The position numbers were made by a program, and so were the translations under genes. From the NCBI RefSeq assembly GCF_021134715.1, contig NC_060026.1:10841001-10905000 (forward strand): 64,000 nucleotides of DNA. Reading direction: 5' to 3'. The stretch's first letter is position 1. Each line of letters starts with the position of its first letter. Shown one piece after another: positions 1 to 11,630 of this stretch. The notes under the pieces were generated by a model. That model made no database searches, was not told the DNA's origin, and saw only the letters and a list, made by a program, of their open reading frames with translations. This DNA is from Daphnia pulex (taxonomy: Eukaryota > Arthropoda > Branchiopoda > Diplostraca > Daphniidae).

Positions 1-361
1 ATTTGTAGGACAGAGAGGTACAAGTTATATCCATCGGTTTGTATCGTGGAAACCCAAGATAGTTATCGGTTGAAACTCGTCGTGTTCCAACTGCTGTGGT
101 AATCGACATTCAGACGCAAATGTTCCCCCTTTTGTAAACTCACTTGGTTCTATGCTCTCCCATTCCAAAAACTGTAGTCCCGTGTAGATCTAAAGTCACA
201 TTTTGATAAAAAGAAAAAAAAGCAGCTGACTACAATTCAAATTGAATTAGGATACATGTGTGTTGAGATAAAAAGATATTGAACCAATGGTGATTAATGT
301 TATTTGAATGTTGTATCTGTTCTATAAGCCCAAACATACCTTCACAAGAAATATTTTTGCT

Positions 362-433
362 TGATCTCGACGTGATTTGAACACACAACCTCCTGATCTG
401 GAGTCATGCGCGCTATCTTTGCGCCACGGAATC
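362..433 (-). tRNA. tRNA-Trp (CCA), degenerate
   Basis: On the minus strand this 72-nt stretch has the tRNA-Trp layout: D arm GCGC..GCGC, anticodon loop CTCCAGA with anticodon CCA, and T loop TTCAAAT. Two stem faults stand out: a C-A mismatch in the acceptor stem and an A-G mismatch in the anticodon stem. That suggests a decaying gene or pseudogene rather than a main tRNA-Trp locus. It recurs at 1361-1432. Confidence 0.72.
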
Positions 434-715
434 TTGATTCCCGGTGTTATTATTATCGTTATATTTTGGGAACTACGGTGTCTTTTATAAAGGAATAGAT
501 TCTGATGGTAAGATTGATTATCACACGAACACATTTAGTCTTTTGAAAGAGTCAGTCAGATTAGTCAGGTTATTTTTTTATATTTCCTTGGATCTTTTGA
601 TCGCCACAAGCCTTGATTTCCGTAATGAAAGCTAATAAGCTTAGGCATGATAGTCGGCTACAATAGATGGGTTGTCGTCGTGCAATTTGTATCAAGAAGT
701 ATACGTGAGGGGCAA

Positions 716-786
716 GTATCGATGGTTCAGTGGTAGAATGCTCGCCTGCCACGCGGGCGGCCCGGGTTCGATTCCCGGTCGATGCA
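716..786 (+). tRNA. tRNA-Gly (GCC)
   Basis: A 71-nt cloverleaf with anticodon loop CTGCCAC (anticodon GCC), box A-like TGGTTCAGTGG and box B GGTTCGATTCC. The acceptor stem pairs fully with one wobble (T717 with G784). No intron. It looks functional and is repeated in the next unit. Confidence 0.92.
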
Positions 787-973
787 TTTTAATCACCATT
801 GCCCAAGACAGATTGGTAGAATCTACTCTATTGAGTTTAGTTTGCTGATATTCTTGCGCAGTACGTATAAGGACGGTACTTAGTGGTTAGTGGTGGTTGA
901 AGCAATCTCTTTAAGTGGACTCTTTTTTGTTTGCCAGATTGGTTTAGATTAGTTAATCTTCCTTTGATCATAC

Positions 974-1190
974 CAATTGGCGAATAAACCATTTGTAGGA
1001 CAGAGAGGTACAAGTTATATCCATCGCCAGACTCTGTGTTTGTATCGTGGAAACCCAAGATAGTTATCGGTTCAAACTCGTCGTGTTCCAACTGCTGTGG
1101 TAATCGACATTCAGACGCAAATGTTCCCCCTTTTGTAAACTCACTTGGTTCTATGCTCTCCCATTCCAAAAACTGTAGTCCCGTGTAGAT
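974..1190 (-). pseudogene. exon-like fragment of an unrecognised gene (unit copy 1)
   Basis: An open stretch of about 72 codons on minus is framed by a plausible acceptor (CTTTAG before 1190) and a donor (GTATGA after 974). The peptide is rich in E, S and T and includes LQFLEWESIEPSEF and EPITILGFHDTNTESGD. I do not recognise the family. Only this exon is repeated with each array unit and no neighbouring exons are visible, so it is probably a gene fragment amplified with the tRNA genes. Confidence 0.45.
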
Positions 1191-1360
1191 CTAAAGTCAC
1201 ATTTTGATAAAAAGAAAAAAACATCTTACTAAGAATCTAATTGAATTAGGATACATGTGTGTTGAGATAACAAGATATAGAAACAATGGTGATTAATGTT
1301 ATTTGAACGTTGTAACCGTTTTAAAAGCCTAAACATACCTTCACAAGAAATATTTTTGCT

Positions 1361-1432
1361 TGATCTCGACGTGATTTGAACACGCAACCTCCTGATCTGG
1401 AGTCATGCGCGCTATCTTTGCGCCACGGAATC
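1361..1432 (-). tRNA. tRNA-Trp (CCA), degenerate, second copy
   Basis: Second array copy of the element at 362-433, with the same anticodon CCA and the same acceptor and anticodon stem mismatches. One T-arm base is closer to consensus here (GCGTG instead of GTGTG). The shared stem faults predate the duplication. Confidence 0.72.
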
Positions 1433-1716
1433 TTGATTTCCGGTGTTATTACTATCGTTATATTTTGGGAACTACGGTGTCTTTTATAAAGGAATAGATT
1501 TTGATGGTAAGATTGATTATCACACGAACACATTTAGTCTTTTGAAAGAGTCAGTCAGATTAGTCAGGTTATTTTTTTTGATATTTCCTTGGATCTTTTG
1601 ATCGCCACAAGCCTTGATTTCCGTAATGAAAGCTAACACGCTTAGGCACGATAGTCGGCTACAATAGATGGGTTGTCGTCGTGCAATTTGTATCAAGAAG
1701 TATACGTGAGGGGCAA

Positions 1717-1787
1717 GCATCGTTGGTTCAGTGGTAGAATGCTCGCCTGCCACGCGGGCGGCCCGGGTTCGATTCCCGGTCGATGCA
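1717..1787 (+). tRNA. tRNA-Gly (GCC), second copy
   Basis: Second array copy of the tRNA-Gly at 716. The anticodon, D and T arms are identical. The acceptor stem has a restored C at position 2 but a T-T mismatch at the seventh pair (T1723), so the two copies have diverged in the acceptor stem only. Confidence 0.9.
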
Positions 1788-1974
1788 TTTAAATCACCAT
1801 TGCCCAAGACAGATTGGTAGAATCTACTCTATTGAGTTTAGTTTGCTGATATTCTTGCGCAGTACGTATAAGGACGGTACTTAGTGGTTAGTGGTGGTTG
1901 AAGCAATCTCTTTAAGCGGACTCTTTTTTGTTTGCCAGATTGGTTTAGATTACTTAATCTTCCTTTGATCATAT

Positions 1975-2191
1975 CAATTGGTGAATAAACCATTTGTAGG
2001 ACAGAGAGGTACAAATTATATCCATCGCCAGACTCTGTGTTTGTATCGTGGAAACCCAAGATAGTTATCGGTTCAAACTCGTCGTGTTCCAACTGCTGTG
2101 GTAATCGACATTCAGACGCAAATGTTCCCCCTTTTGTAAACTCACTTGGTTCTATGCTCTCCCATTCCAAAAACTGTAGTCCCGTGTAGAT
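1975..2191 (-). pseudogene. exon-like fragment (unit copy 2), donor site lost
   Basis: Nearly identical to 974-1190, but the base change that turns GTATGA into ATATGA removes the 5' splice site and extends the frame (IDMIK instead of IGMIK). A third, partly deleted copy lies at 1-191. The loss of a splice site in one copy supports fragment status. Confidence 0.42.
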
Positions 2192-2297
2192 CTAAAGTCA
2201 CATTTTGATAAAAAGAAAAAAAAACAGCTGACTAAGATTCAAATTGAATTAGGATACATGTGTGTTGAGATAAAAAGATATAGAAACAATGGTGATA

Positions 2298-2989
2298 GAG
2301 AGAATTAAGAGGCTGTATCCAGCTTGGAATCATCACAAGATATACACTACCCACCCCCCACCCCCTCTTTAACGTCTCTCATGTTCTCCTCTCTCACGGT
2401 TCTTTCGATGTCCGACGCGCACAGGATCTTTAATCAATAAAGTATGTGTCTGTGAGTGGAGACGGGAACCAGCGATTCCCTTCACAAACCCCGAGCCCCC
2501 CCCCCCTTTCAATCCAACAAAGGCCTCCTTCTATAATATACTACACTATGTATGCATATCCCTTTCGTCAACATGGATACCGTATACTTTATATACATAT
2601 GTCTATGAATAAGAAGGGAGAGAGTCGTGGGGGATCTTTATCCTCTTATTTTTATCTTCTTCTTCTTTTTTTTCTATCCTTCCTTTCACTTTGCTACGTC
2701 AACTCTGAGCAAGCAATGTTTTATCTTTTAATAGCGTTTCCTTCCGAAAGACAAGGCCGGAAATTGAGTCAACCCGCGTTCGCCATAACTTGCATTAGTC
2801 GGCAGATCCACACATACGCCTTTCCATTCCATTAATACTGGTTATGGAGAGGCTTTAGGACAAGTCAACGTTCAAAGGAAAGTGTTTTTTTTTCTTTTTT
2901 CTACGAGGGTTTTGTTTTCAAAACTACTTCCCGCCAACCTCCATTTGAACTTGTTTTGACGTGCGTCAAACTCGTTTAGTTTCACTGCT
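2298..2989. other. low-complexity stretch without a gene
   Basis: After the array breaks off, the sequence has C-rich runs near 2345 and 2490 and T-rich runs near 2650 and 2885. The open frame at 2446-2835 has no recognisable domain and its composition follows the homopolymer runs, so I do not call it coding. Confidence 0.6.
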
Positions 2990-3073
2990 AGAATCTTCAG
3001 AATCTCGTAGAATCCGTTAGAATCGCCAGAATCTTGTAGAATCCCGTAGAATCTTCAGAATCCCTAGAATCTC
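2990..3073 (+). repeat. AGAATC minisatellite
   Basis: AGAATC recurs every 9-11 bases about eight times, separated by short variable spacers such as TTC, CCGT and CTCGT. A short degenerate tandem repeat; no function is evident. Confidence 0.85.
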
Positions 3074-3362
3074 CGTAAAATTTAATATTTCATTCCTCAC
3101 TATTTTGACTTGAAAATATACTGAGACTTTACAATATTGCATTGAATGTGATCTTTGATAGAAAGTTCATAAGAACTTCCAAGAAAAACAAATAAATTAA
3201 CGTCCAATATTGCAAAAATTGGGTTATAGCACAAAAACTTTATTTGAATTCGTCGTTCGAATCTCATTTTCCCACCTACGCTAGGCGGCGAATCATTTCG
3301 TCTGCTCAGAAACAAATGGAGAAAACCTGTCAATGATATGAAACTCAAAATAAAAAATGTAA

Positions 3363-6300
3363 ATGGTTCCTAGAAAAAACGTCTTTTCCATCCTTGAAAC
3401 AGGTTGTCTTCGTATTAAAAACATCTGGCTATATTTCTTTTCGAGCTATATAAAAATCACTGAAGAGAAAATAACTAGCATTCAAAACTTCGTTCAAACT
3501 CTTTTTGCTGATAAAACCCTTACAAACGAATTATCTAATGATCAAAAGATGTCTCAATTTGGACCTTTGTATTGGAATAAGCAAGAAAATTTAACTTTCA
3601 CACTTGGTGACAATGATTCCATACAAGCTGCTGTTGAAGTCAGCCAAAAGCTTATCGAGGGGCAAACATTGCCAACATTGAGTCTTCCACAAGCTGCAAT
3701 CTTTCAACCAAAAAAGACTGCGTTAAAAATTTTTGCTCTAAATCCAGTAAAAGAAGCTAAAAAAAACACTGGCTTAAACTTACGTGCTGAGAGAATCACA
3801 GCGGATACAAGGAAATGAGAAATTGACTTAGTCAAAGAAGTCCCTCATAACAAATCCTTACCGACAGCTTGATAAGCATGAAGAAGTCAACTTGACAAAA
3901 CTAAATGGATTTTTGATGAATCAAATGGCCTTGTTAACTGTGGACAATGCAAAGTTAATATTAGCATTTCAATGAATGAAGAAAGTGGACAATTTAGAAT
4001 TTCAAATGTTACACGTCACCTTTTGGTAAAAACTACGTTAATTAGTAAGCTGCTTTTAACACGTGAGTAACGTTGTTTTGTTTTAAAATTCAGAATATGC
4101 ACAACAAAACGAAACAAAACAGTCAATGACATGGACAAGGCAGCAAACTTCTTATGGAGAGATTTGCGACTAAGAAACATAGTTCCACCACTGAAAAACA
4201 AATTGGAAAGAACACCCAAATACCTTAATGGATAGTACTGGAGGGCCCAGTGATATTGAAGAAATAGCCCAGCAAAATAGCTCTGATGAGATCCCCACCG
4301 AGGTCACCCCTATGCAGCCTATGCAGAAAATGGAACCGTCACATGAAACTGAAACGCGGGCTGAAACCACTGAACCTGATATTGAACCACCCCCTAAAAA
4401 AAGGTCTGATAAAAAAACTTCTCGAGCACAACAAAATTCGAAGAAAGGCTCCCGGAAGGATTTTTAATTGCTGATGGACCTTCGCGTACGGCTCCATCAG
4501 CACTCATTGTAATTAATGGGAATTTAGATGAAGAAAAAAGTTGTGCAACTCTCAGTGTCAGACAAATCTCAAACAACAATCGACATGTATTTTGACGCAA
4601 TTGATCGATTTAGTCAACTTGCACGGACAAACGTGATGTTATCTGACCAGCTTCTTGCTCTTTGTGAGAAATCTCGAAGTTTAAAGGCGATTGTCAATAA
4701 TTCGCCCACCACTGAAGAAGCCGGGTCTCCTTTAAAGAAAATGCTACAACAATCAATCTCACAGAGCAAGAAAAAGGCAAAGGGTTACAGATATATGGAC
4801 GAGGGTTTAAATAACTTCTGCCTCAACACGAACATTCTTGGAGGAAGGCGTATGTATGAAATTTTTCACGCCAATTTTAAAGGAGTATTCCCGTCTCCAC
4901 GAACGATGGGGGAAAGAGTTGCCAAATTTCAAAAGTTTTTCCCAGAAGGTAAACCGTTTTATAAAATAAATCAACATTTAATTCCGCAAATCTAACGAAA
5001 ATTTTTTTTTATTAGGATGTGTTAACGTCAATGGTCTTCTAGAGTACCTATTATTACACAAACTACCAATGGTGGTGTCCTTGAGCGAGGACGTAACAGC
5101 GATTGTGGGAAAGAGAGAATACAACAGCACAATAAATTCAATTTATGGGTTCAGTTTACCGTTAAAATCGAACGGACTCCCTAATTGGGAAGATTCTGTG
5201 AGGAAAAACTCCCTTGATGCCGTCCGAATGTTTTCAACTTACAAGAGGGCGACCGTGATAATTGTTATAATGGCCCAACCGTTGGGTGAAGGAATTCCAC
5301 CCATGAGAATTTGCTCATTCGGTAGTGATAACTCGTTTACGGCAACAGACGCGAAAAACAGACAGACACGATCGTGTCACTATTGAAGGAAAAGGGCATC
5401 AGTGTGTTAACCTACAGTACCGATGGAGACTCAAGGGTAATAATTAATTACCATAAATTAAACGTAATATTATTGCTTACTAATCGGTCTATTTTTATTT
5501 TCCAGGAATAAAAATCAATGCGCGGAATGCTGCAAATGGGAGTTGTACGCAACAATGCTGACAAAGTTTTCCCAGGCAACATCTGCCCTTGGTTTATGGC
5601 TACCATTGCAAAGGATGCACCAATTCCCGTTCAGGACACAATTCACGAGGGTGCAAAAATGAGGACTCGGCTTTTAAAGGACTACAGGCGTATGCCATTT
5701 GGGAACAAAATCGCATGTCGAGCAAATTTGGAGACCCGTTGTGGTTTGGTGACAAAAGACCAACACCTTTTACAAGAACGCGATTTTCTTCCCGAAGATA
5801 AAATGAATTATGACGCCGTTTCAAGACTAGACAAGAGCTTCTAAAAAATATGTTCCAGGTTCGGAAGGGAACAATTTTTTATTTATTAATGATGGAATAT
5901 GCCACCACCAGTTTCCTTGACAAGCAAATGGCTCCTTTAGAAAGCATTTTCCCCTCTGGTTTGCAGTATTTTCCGTTCGTTACTGGAGATATTGGATGAT
6001 GTGTGATCAAGCTTATCCATTGGCAAAGCATTTTTTCACCAGCAATGCGTATCAGTGCTTGGAGCTGATCGCTCATTCATTAGTCCTAACTGAACTGAGA
6101 CTACAGAAGTCCCAAATGACAGAGCTGTTTTTGCCTTGGTGTTTTAGCAGCCAAAAATGTGAATCCTACTATAAAGCATTAAGGTCATTTACTCCTGTTG
6201 GAAGTACTCAAACAAACTTTACTATCGGAGAGGTTATAACGAGTCGCGGATGGAAGGTAAAAACGGGTAAAAATATTTTTTTAAATTGAAATAATCAATT

Positions 6301-7152
6301 ATTTTTTTACAATTATTTAGGTAGATGCAAATTTGATAGCAACGGCGGAAGGAGATGTGCACGGCATCATCTACCCAAGGCATATTGCGCAATTAGAACG
6401 GCGTGGTGGGACTAAAAGTGCAATGGAGGATGTAGAACCAAATTGTTGCCACAATCAAACGTGCATTGCAAGAGGCAAAGTCAGAACTCAATCAGTTGGG
6501 AGTGTTGGTGAATGCCGCTGACAGAGAATGTTTCAAATACGACCCCCGTCTAGCTGTTACGTCAACTTCGTCTGAATTGGAAAAAAATTGCTGGTCCTCT
6601 AGTCGACGATTGTGATGAGCCTGACATTGAACGAGTAGATGAAATCGACGATCAATTAGACGAAAGGGATCGCCAAGACATCGAGATGTTAAATTTACTT
6701 TTTGATGCTGAATTTACGGACTTCACAATTCGCTTGAGTGCTTGTAAAATCAAAAATAAAACTCTTTATCTTTTATCTGTCCCTTTGGAGTTAACTCCCT
6801 TCGTAAAAATTTCGATCGATTGAGAGTGGTTACAAAAATTGCAATCATTTGGTTTTTACAACACGGGGTTTGGCGTCTAAGCAACGACAATACTTATCGA
6901 GTTCGGGCCGCTTCACCTTATGTACAGTATCCTGCAAAAAAATCCGAACAGCGATTTTTTTCCAAACAGCCACCTATCAATATTATGGGGAATTGTGTGA
7001 CGCCGGATGTCAATAAACCATCTGATATAAATGATTACTTAAAATTGTTCGTATATGAACTTATTGAGCTTAGTACTAAAGGGTTTTATTTTAATGGGAA
7101 GCTTTTTTGTAAGAACGCCACATGTAGATTCTTTAGTGATTTAACAGTTTAA
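3363..7152 (+). pseudogene. decayed multi-exon zinc-finger/transposase-like gene
   Basis: Several coding-looking blocks lie collinear on plus: 3363-3818, a zinc-finger-like block near 3890-4015 (NCGQC followed by VTRHL), an acidic/basic linker at 4228-4467, then 4528-4953, 5016-5437, 5518-5844, 5996-6265 and 6320-7152. Typical short introns can be seen, for example 4954-5014 joining PEG to CVNVNGLLEYL and one ending at 6320. Motifs LSEDVTAIVG, STDGDSR and QDTIHEGAKMRTRLL resemble acidic catalytic stations of RNase H-fold transposase-like proteins spread in invertebrate genomes (inference). Frameshifts and stops break the frame near 3830, 4468, 5390, 5505 and 6520. I cannot name the superfamily or find terminal repeats. 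It could instead be a domesticated gene that later died. Confidence 0.5.
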
Positions 7153-8096
7153 GTCTCTTGAGTGGCTCGTTGCGCAAAGAGACGTTCTTTAGCCAATATA
7201 GTCTCGTCGGAATAGCGGATTGACCTAAAAAAATCGCAACAATTTGTTTTTTTTTCGTGAGCACTACTTCTACTTAGAACCTTTTTAATTTTATCCCAAA
7301 ACCCTCCCTCAAAATTTTAATTTTTACTAACATTAATTTTAATTTGAAAATACATGTATTTTTGTAGTTCAATTTTGACATATTAAATATAAATTAATTA
7401 AAATTTTAAAAAATGAATTCTGTTAATAATTAAATTTTTTATATACCTACCCTTTACAAACCTAGCAAAGGCTTTTGAGGAAGGGGAATGTTTTCTGAAG
7501 TTATGAGAGTAAATATAAACCCCATTTTTCAAAAAATTTCCCCCCGCCCGTGTTGGTTTCGTACACTCGCCGCATTGATTGGCTTGGCGCAGCAAAATAC
7601 TGTTGAAAGGAAATAAGCGCCACTGTCTCCTATTTATGAAAAATACTCATGCATGGCTTCCTTCATTTTACTCATCAGTTATTGAATTTGCTTGTGAGCA
7701 AAAAACACTTTTTTTTTGCCTGTCGAAAGGGGCGTGTGATGACGCCACATCTGGCAACTCCGCACCCATTCCACCAAATCTAGATGTGCCCAACAGTCAA
7801 CAGAGAGGCTCGCGCCCATTCAGCCCCTTCTTGCCCGCCATGTAGTAATCATGTCATGGACGATGGTCATGTCTTCCTCTCTTCGTTACGAATACTGATA
7901 GGATTAAGCTCAACATAGGTGTATTTCACTTCATCAATAAATAATCCGATTAACATAGCCGGACAGAAAAAGGGGTACAGCAGGGAGAATAGCAGAATTT
8001 TTAATTCTCAGTCCAAATTTTTTTAAATGCGTTGGGAAATAGTAACTATATTAGCTTTTTGTACATCTGGGGGAGATACAAAAAAATACGACTCAC
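7153..8096. other. AT-rich spacer, no gene seen
   Basis: Long A/T runs around 7300-7450, then mixed sequence. The frames at 7398-7595 and 7579-7845 show no domain and no splice-consistent structure. Confidence 0.55.
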
Positions 8097-8651
8097 CGTC
8101 GGTCTCTGTAGCCTTAGTTCTGCGGGCATCTATGAATTGGTTCGCTTCGTTAACAAATTCGAAGGCCGTGGGAATTGGCGTTGGAGCCTCTTCCCGTTCC
8201 ATCAGTGGCTGCTGGACAAACAATTAAATTAAAATTGTTTTTTTTTTAATCAAAATCAAAATCAAAATTTACCTCAGCGATCGGAGCGGTTTGTGCAAGG
8301 GTTTGTGGGTGCGGGATCACAGCCACTCCCACCGGTAAATCATTTTGCTGCGGCGGCAGCGGCTGCATTTCCTCTTCGTCCGCTTGTGGATTTTGGGGGG
8401 CAATTCGTGGGGAACGACGACGACGACAACGACAACAACCACAGGCAAAACTCCATCCTTTCTTTAGCCACTTCAAGCAAAATTTTTTGGTATGGCCAAC
8501 CAAAGCGAGCGCAGCAACAGCCAAAATACAGTAGAGGAGTTGACTTGGACTTGAATGGTCCACAATGGCATTGAATGCCTTTTCAGCGGCCCCAACGAAA
8601 ATGTTTTGCATTTTTTCATTAAAGTCCTCCTCTACTTTGGTCAAATTGCCT
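8097..8651 (-). CDS. small single-pass membrane protein, module copy 1 (partial)
   Basis: Two exons on minus: 8273-8651 (acceptor TCTACAG upstream, donor GTAAAT) and 8097-8211 (acceptor TTTGTCCAG, donor GTGAGT). The product begins NLTKVEEDF and has an amphipathic stretch. A hydrophobic segment of about 17 residues (LLYCILAVAALALVGH) follows, then a Cys/Arg cluster (CGCCRCRRRR). A Pro/Gln-rich tail runs into exon 2 (QPLMEREEAPTPIPT). A Cys-Arg cluster just after a membrane segment would fit palmitoylation, but that is inference. No start or stop exon was found, so the gene is partial. A close paralogue lies at 12,896-13,404 and its second exon recurs at 36.1 kb. I do not recognise the family. 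Confidence 0.5.
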
Positions 8652-9931
8652 GTAGAATAGAATTAGAAAATTTAGAAAATCGATTTGGCAGCTGGGGATG
8701 ACATCATTTTGATGATTCTCCCGCAGGGCATGTCGCCAGGTGTTTACATAGAGGGCGGCACCAAGTTTCAATTCACTGGCTACATGCTAGAAGAAGAGAT
8801 TTCACAGTCTACTAATGTCAAACTACTGTCGATGGCGATCTGATCGTCCACTAAAAAATTATGACTAAAGAAATAAATACAACTAAAGCAATCATTTAGC
8901 TGTGACTGCAATTGCAAAATGTGTTATGTTCAAAAACACTAAATGTCAAATGAATCATGACCAGATCACGACCAAGTTCAGGCTCGTACGCTAATTAAAA
9001 AACAAGTTTTCTTTGGCGACAAATTGTTCATCGATTTCAGAACAAATAGTCGGATAACTTGTGGAAATATTTAATATTATCCCCACGAAAAATGATGAAT
9101 TTATCCCATTGGATTACTGCACAGATTAATTCGTTCTTTGTCGATCTGGAACTTAAAGCCAAATGGGAATGTAAGTTGACATGTTTAGTTTTATCGGTTT
9201 CTGTTAAGACAGACGAAAAAACAGGGAAAGTATGAAGGGGTTGAAAGAACCGACTGTCGATCGTGTTATTGGTATCCAAGTCAAATAAGTAATCGAATGC
9301 TGCGCTAACAACAAGCACGGCCAACTAATCAACTATGTAAGCAAAGCCAATAAAGCTGGCGTAAAGTTGTTCAAACAATATCTATCTAAATGAAACGAGT
9401 CACTATAGAGCTAAAATACAGCTTGTCGTTCCAGTACGAAGCCACCACAAGTAGCCTAGAGCTAAAGAGGATTTGAACCGTCGCTAAACAAAAAAAAACG
9501 GACTGGAACTCAACCGCACAAAAAAGGAATGTCCATAGCTGGAAGAGGAAACGATTAAGCCGACATCGAGTCTAGGGCGATCGTTACATTCTTGATGAAG
9601 AAAAAAAATTAAAATGAAAACCTTGAAAATGATAGAGGTGCGCAACTTCTTTGACGGGATAGCCGCAAGCTTATTAGCAATAAGCAACCAAAGCTTAAGA
9701 TACCAACAGTGGCGGCAGGAAGTGCTGGAACTTCCTGCATTTTCGTTTAAGTCAGTGGAAAAAGATATATGCCCTGTTTATTGCTTTTTGACGGGAGCTT
9801 TTAAAAAAATAATTAAACCTCAAACACACAACAGCACTACGAAAAGAACATTAAAATTGTTTAGCCCAAATTAACAATCAATTTTATTACGTCATTAGCA
9901 GCGTCACTCATTTTACAGCCGACTGCCCAAA
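8652..9931. other. no confident gene
   Basis: Open frames at 9037-9324 (minus) and 9614-9874 (plus) lack recognisable motifs or consistent splice signals. The stretch 8652-8720 is shared with 13,405-13,480 and so belongs to the duplicated module. Confidence 0.5.
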
Positions 9932-10680
9932 ATGTCTCATGACGAGCCAGACAGCAACCGAGCAGCTAGACCGAATGAACTATACACACAAGCACGCGAG
10001 ACGACGAATCGTAAAAGGAATCGCCGAAGCTTTTGGTGAGAGACTAAACTCCAACAGATTCTTATTACGGAATAAGAAGCGCAGCCAGTTGGAAGTCGCC
10101 GTAGAGCGAGGTCAGAGCCTACATAGACTTGTATTTGCAGTTTAAACAAATATTCCAACATTCTGCAAAAATCCGCTCACAGACTCTTAGGTAAAAATCA
10201 ATTGGCCTATTTTCTAGATATTATTTCAGAGGTAACCCCAACTGTCAATGACGAAGAAAAAACAAAAATTTTGAAAAAAAATGAATTCTGTTTTAGAGAA
10301 AAGAAAATCGTTGTTTGTTTTAGGTCAAATACTCTTAACAGAAGATGACTTGTCGATTCATCGTCATGAAAAAGAAACATTTCCTCCGGTTGTAATCATT
10401 GCCGGCGCTGCTGGATCGGGTCAAGTCCAGTATTTTGTCGCATTACTACGAAGAAATTAAAGAAAAGGACCCAAATCATTGGGTGATTATTATCAATTTC
10501 ACGGATCACGCCAAAGACTTTTTGAAATTAAACTCGTATGAAGTGAATCTATCCGCCACTATTGAAAGTCTTATAAACTTATCCATCGTCGTCGGCAACA
10601 GTCGATTTGGTCATTCAATGTTGAGGCGTCGTCTAAATTTAGGTGAACGGATTACAATTTTGTTCGACGATTGATTGATG
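9932..10680 (+). pseudogene. NACHT-like P-loop NTPase remnant
   Basis: A short first exon starts at 9932 (MSHDEPDSNR..., basic, donor GTGAGA near 10,035). After an acceptor at about 10,321 a second block reads ILLTEDDLSIHRHEKE, then VVIIAGAAGSGQ, a Walker A-like loop with Q where K is expected. Next come HWVIIINFTDHA and, near 10,650, ITILFDD, a Walker B-like strand. A frameshift falls just after GSGQ and the frame stops right after the Walker B-like motif. This order (P-loop, WVI-NF-D, Walker B) fits NACHT/STAND NTPases of invertebrate NLR-like proteins (family knowledge). Loss of the P-loop lysine plus the frameshift makes it non-functional. Joining the first exon to the NTPase block is inference. 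Confidence 0.5.
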
Positions 10681-10862
10681 ATAAGAGAAAATCGAGTCTC
10701 TACCGTCATTACAAATAGGAACAAAAATTTGAATAGGAGATGACTAGAGCCACTTGTTGAATCCCACATCGAAAGTTAAGAAAAGGAGATGGTGGGTCAA
10801 ACAGGGGGGCCCCCCAGTTATTTTTCTCTGTTTTTTTGAGGAGTAGTAAACTAGTAACTTAC

Positions 10863-10932
10863 TGATGTTAGCGTAGACGGACGAAATTAGGCTGGAGAGA
10901 AATAACGTCAGGGCTGGCAGCAAAAAAGCCAT
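10863..10932 (-). CDS. signal-peptide exon of an unknown secreted or membrane protein
   Basis: From an ATG at 10,932 on minus the exon encodes MAFLLPALTLFLSSLISSVYA then NI, with a hydrophobic core and a VYA cleavage-type end, and stops at a donor GTAAGT after 10,863. This is a typical stand-alone signal-peptide exon. The downstream exon was not identified. A diverged copy with a 4-residue deletion lies at 13,622-13,690. Confidence 0.45.
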
Positions 10933-10989
10933 CTTGAACTCGCTGGTAACCGTTGAAGAGTTGATACGAATCAATTGTAGCTGACTGTC

Positions 10990-11630
10990 AACTTGTGGCT
11001 CAGGTTATAGTGGAGTAAAGTTAGGTTATAACCTAGAACAAATTGCAAGAATTGATTTTTTTAATGAGCTTTATAACTATCAAGATAATAAATACCTGTT
11101 TAAAACCCCCCGAAGAAATAATTATATTTACTATTAAAAATATTGGATTAAAATTAAAAATTTCATTGAACTATTAATTGAGTACCGAATTTAAAATATT
11201 AAAAATAAAAAAAAGTCATGAAATGATACCTTGTGATAGGCTACATCATATCACCAAATTTGAATGTTTTCTGTCGAACGGTATTCCAGCTGTATAATTT
11301 AGAAGTTGTTTTTAAATCTTAAGAAGTTGTTTTTAAATTTAGAAGTTCATTTTTAAAAATTTTACTGTGCCGCCAAAAAGGTTTAACACGGTCTCTTATG
11401 CCCGATAGTCCCTAAGTAAAGTGACGATAACTTATAAACTATAGGACCTAAATTTTTTCTATTGTTATTCACAAATAAAGAACATCCTAGCGTATAAGAA
11501 TCGATCGTTGAAATATGGTGTTAATAAGACTTTTTCTTTAGTTATTCATACTTAAAGTTAGTCTATGATTTTGCCTTATTAAAAGTAAGTTTCCAAAAAT
11601 TCCCACCACAAGCGTTGTCATCGTTTTCAG
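10990..11630. other. AT-rich stretch without a gene
   Basis: Very A/T-rich from about 11,060 to 11,580, with a short direct repeat AGAAGTTGTTTTTAAAT at 11,301-11,340. No coding signal before the acceptor at 11,630. Confidence 0.6.

Larger units (their letters stand above)
1..2297. repeat. tandem array of ~1 kb units with tRNA genes
   Basis: The block starting at 1 recurs at 991 and 1992 (periods 990 and 1001 bp; the first unit lacks about 12 bp near 36) and stops abruptly near 2297 inside the third unit. Each full unit holds, in order, an exon-like fragment on the minus strand, a tRNA-Trp-like sequence on minus and a tRNA-Gly on plus. Units differ only by scattered substitutions, so the duplication is recent. 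The window edge cuts the array, so total copy number is unknown. Confidence 0.93.

Noticed and set aside
2446..2835. 129-residue open frame on plus
   Set aside because: Runs through C- and T-homopolymers, no domain, no splice signals.
2990..3073. possible CRISPR-like array
   Set aside because: Repeat unit is only 6 bases with 3-5 base spacers, and this is eukaryotic DNA; a simple minisatellite.
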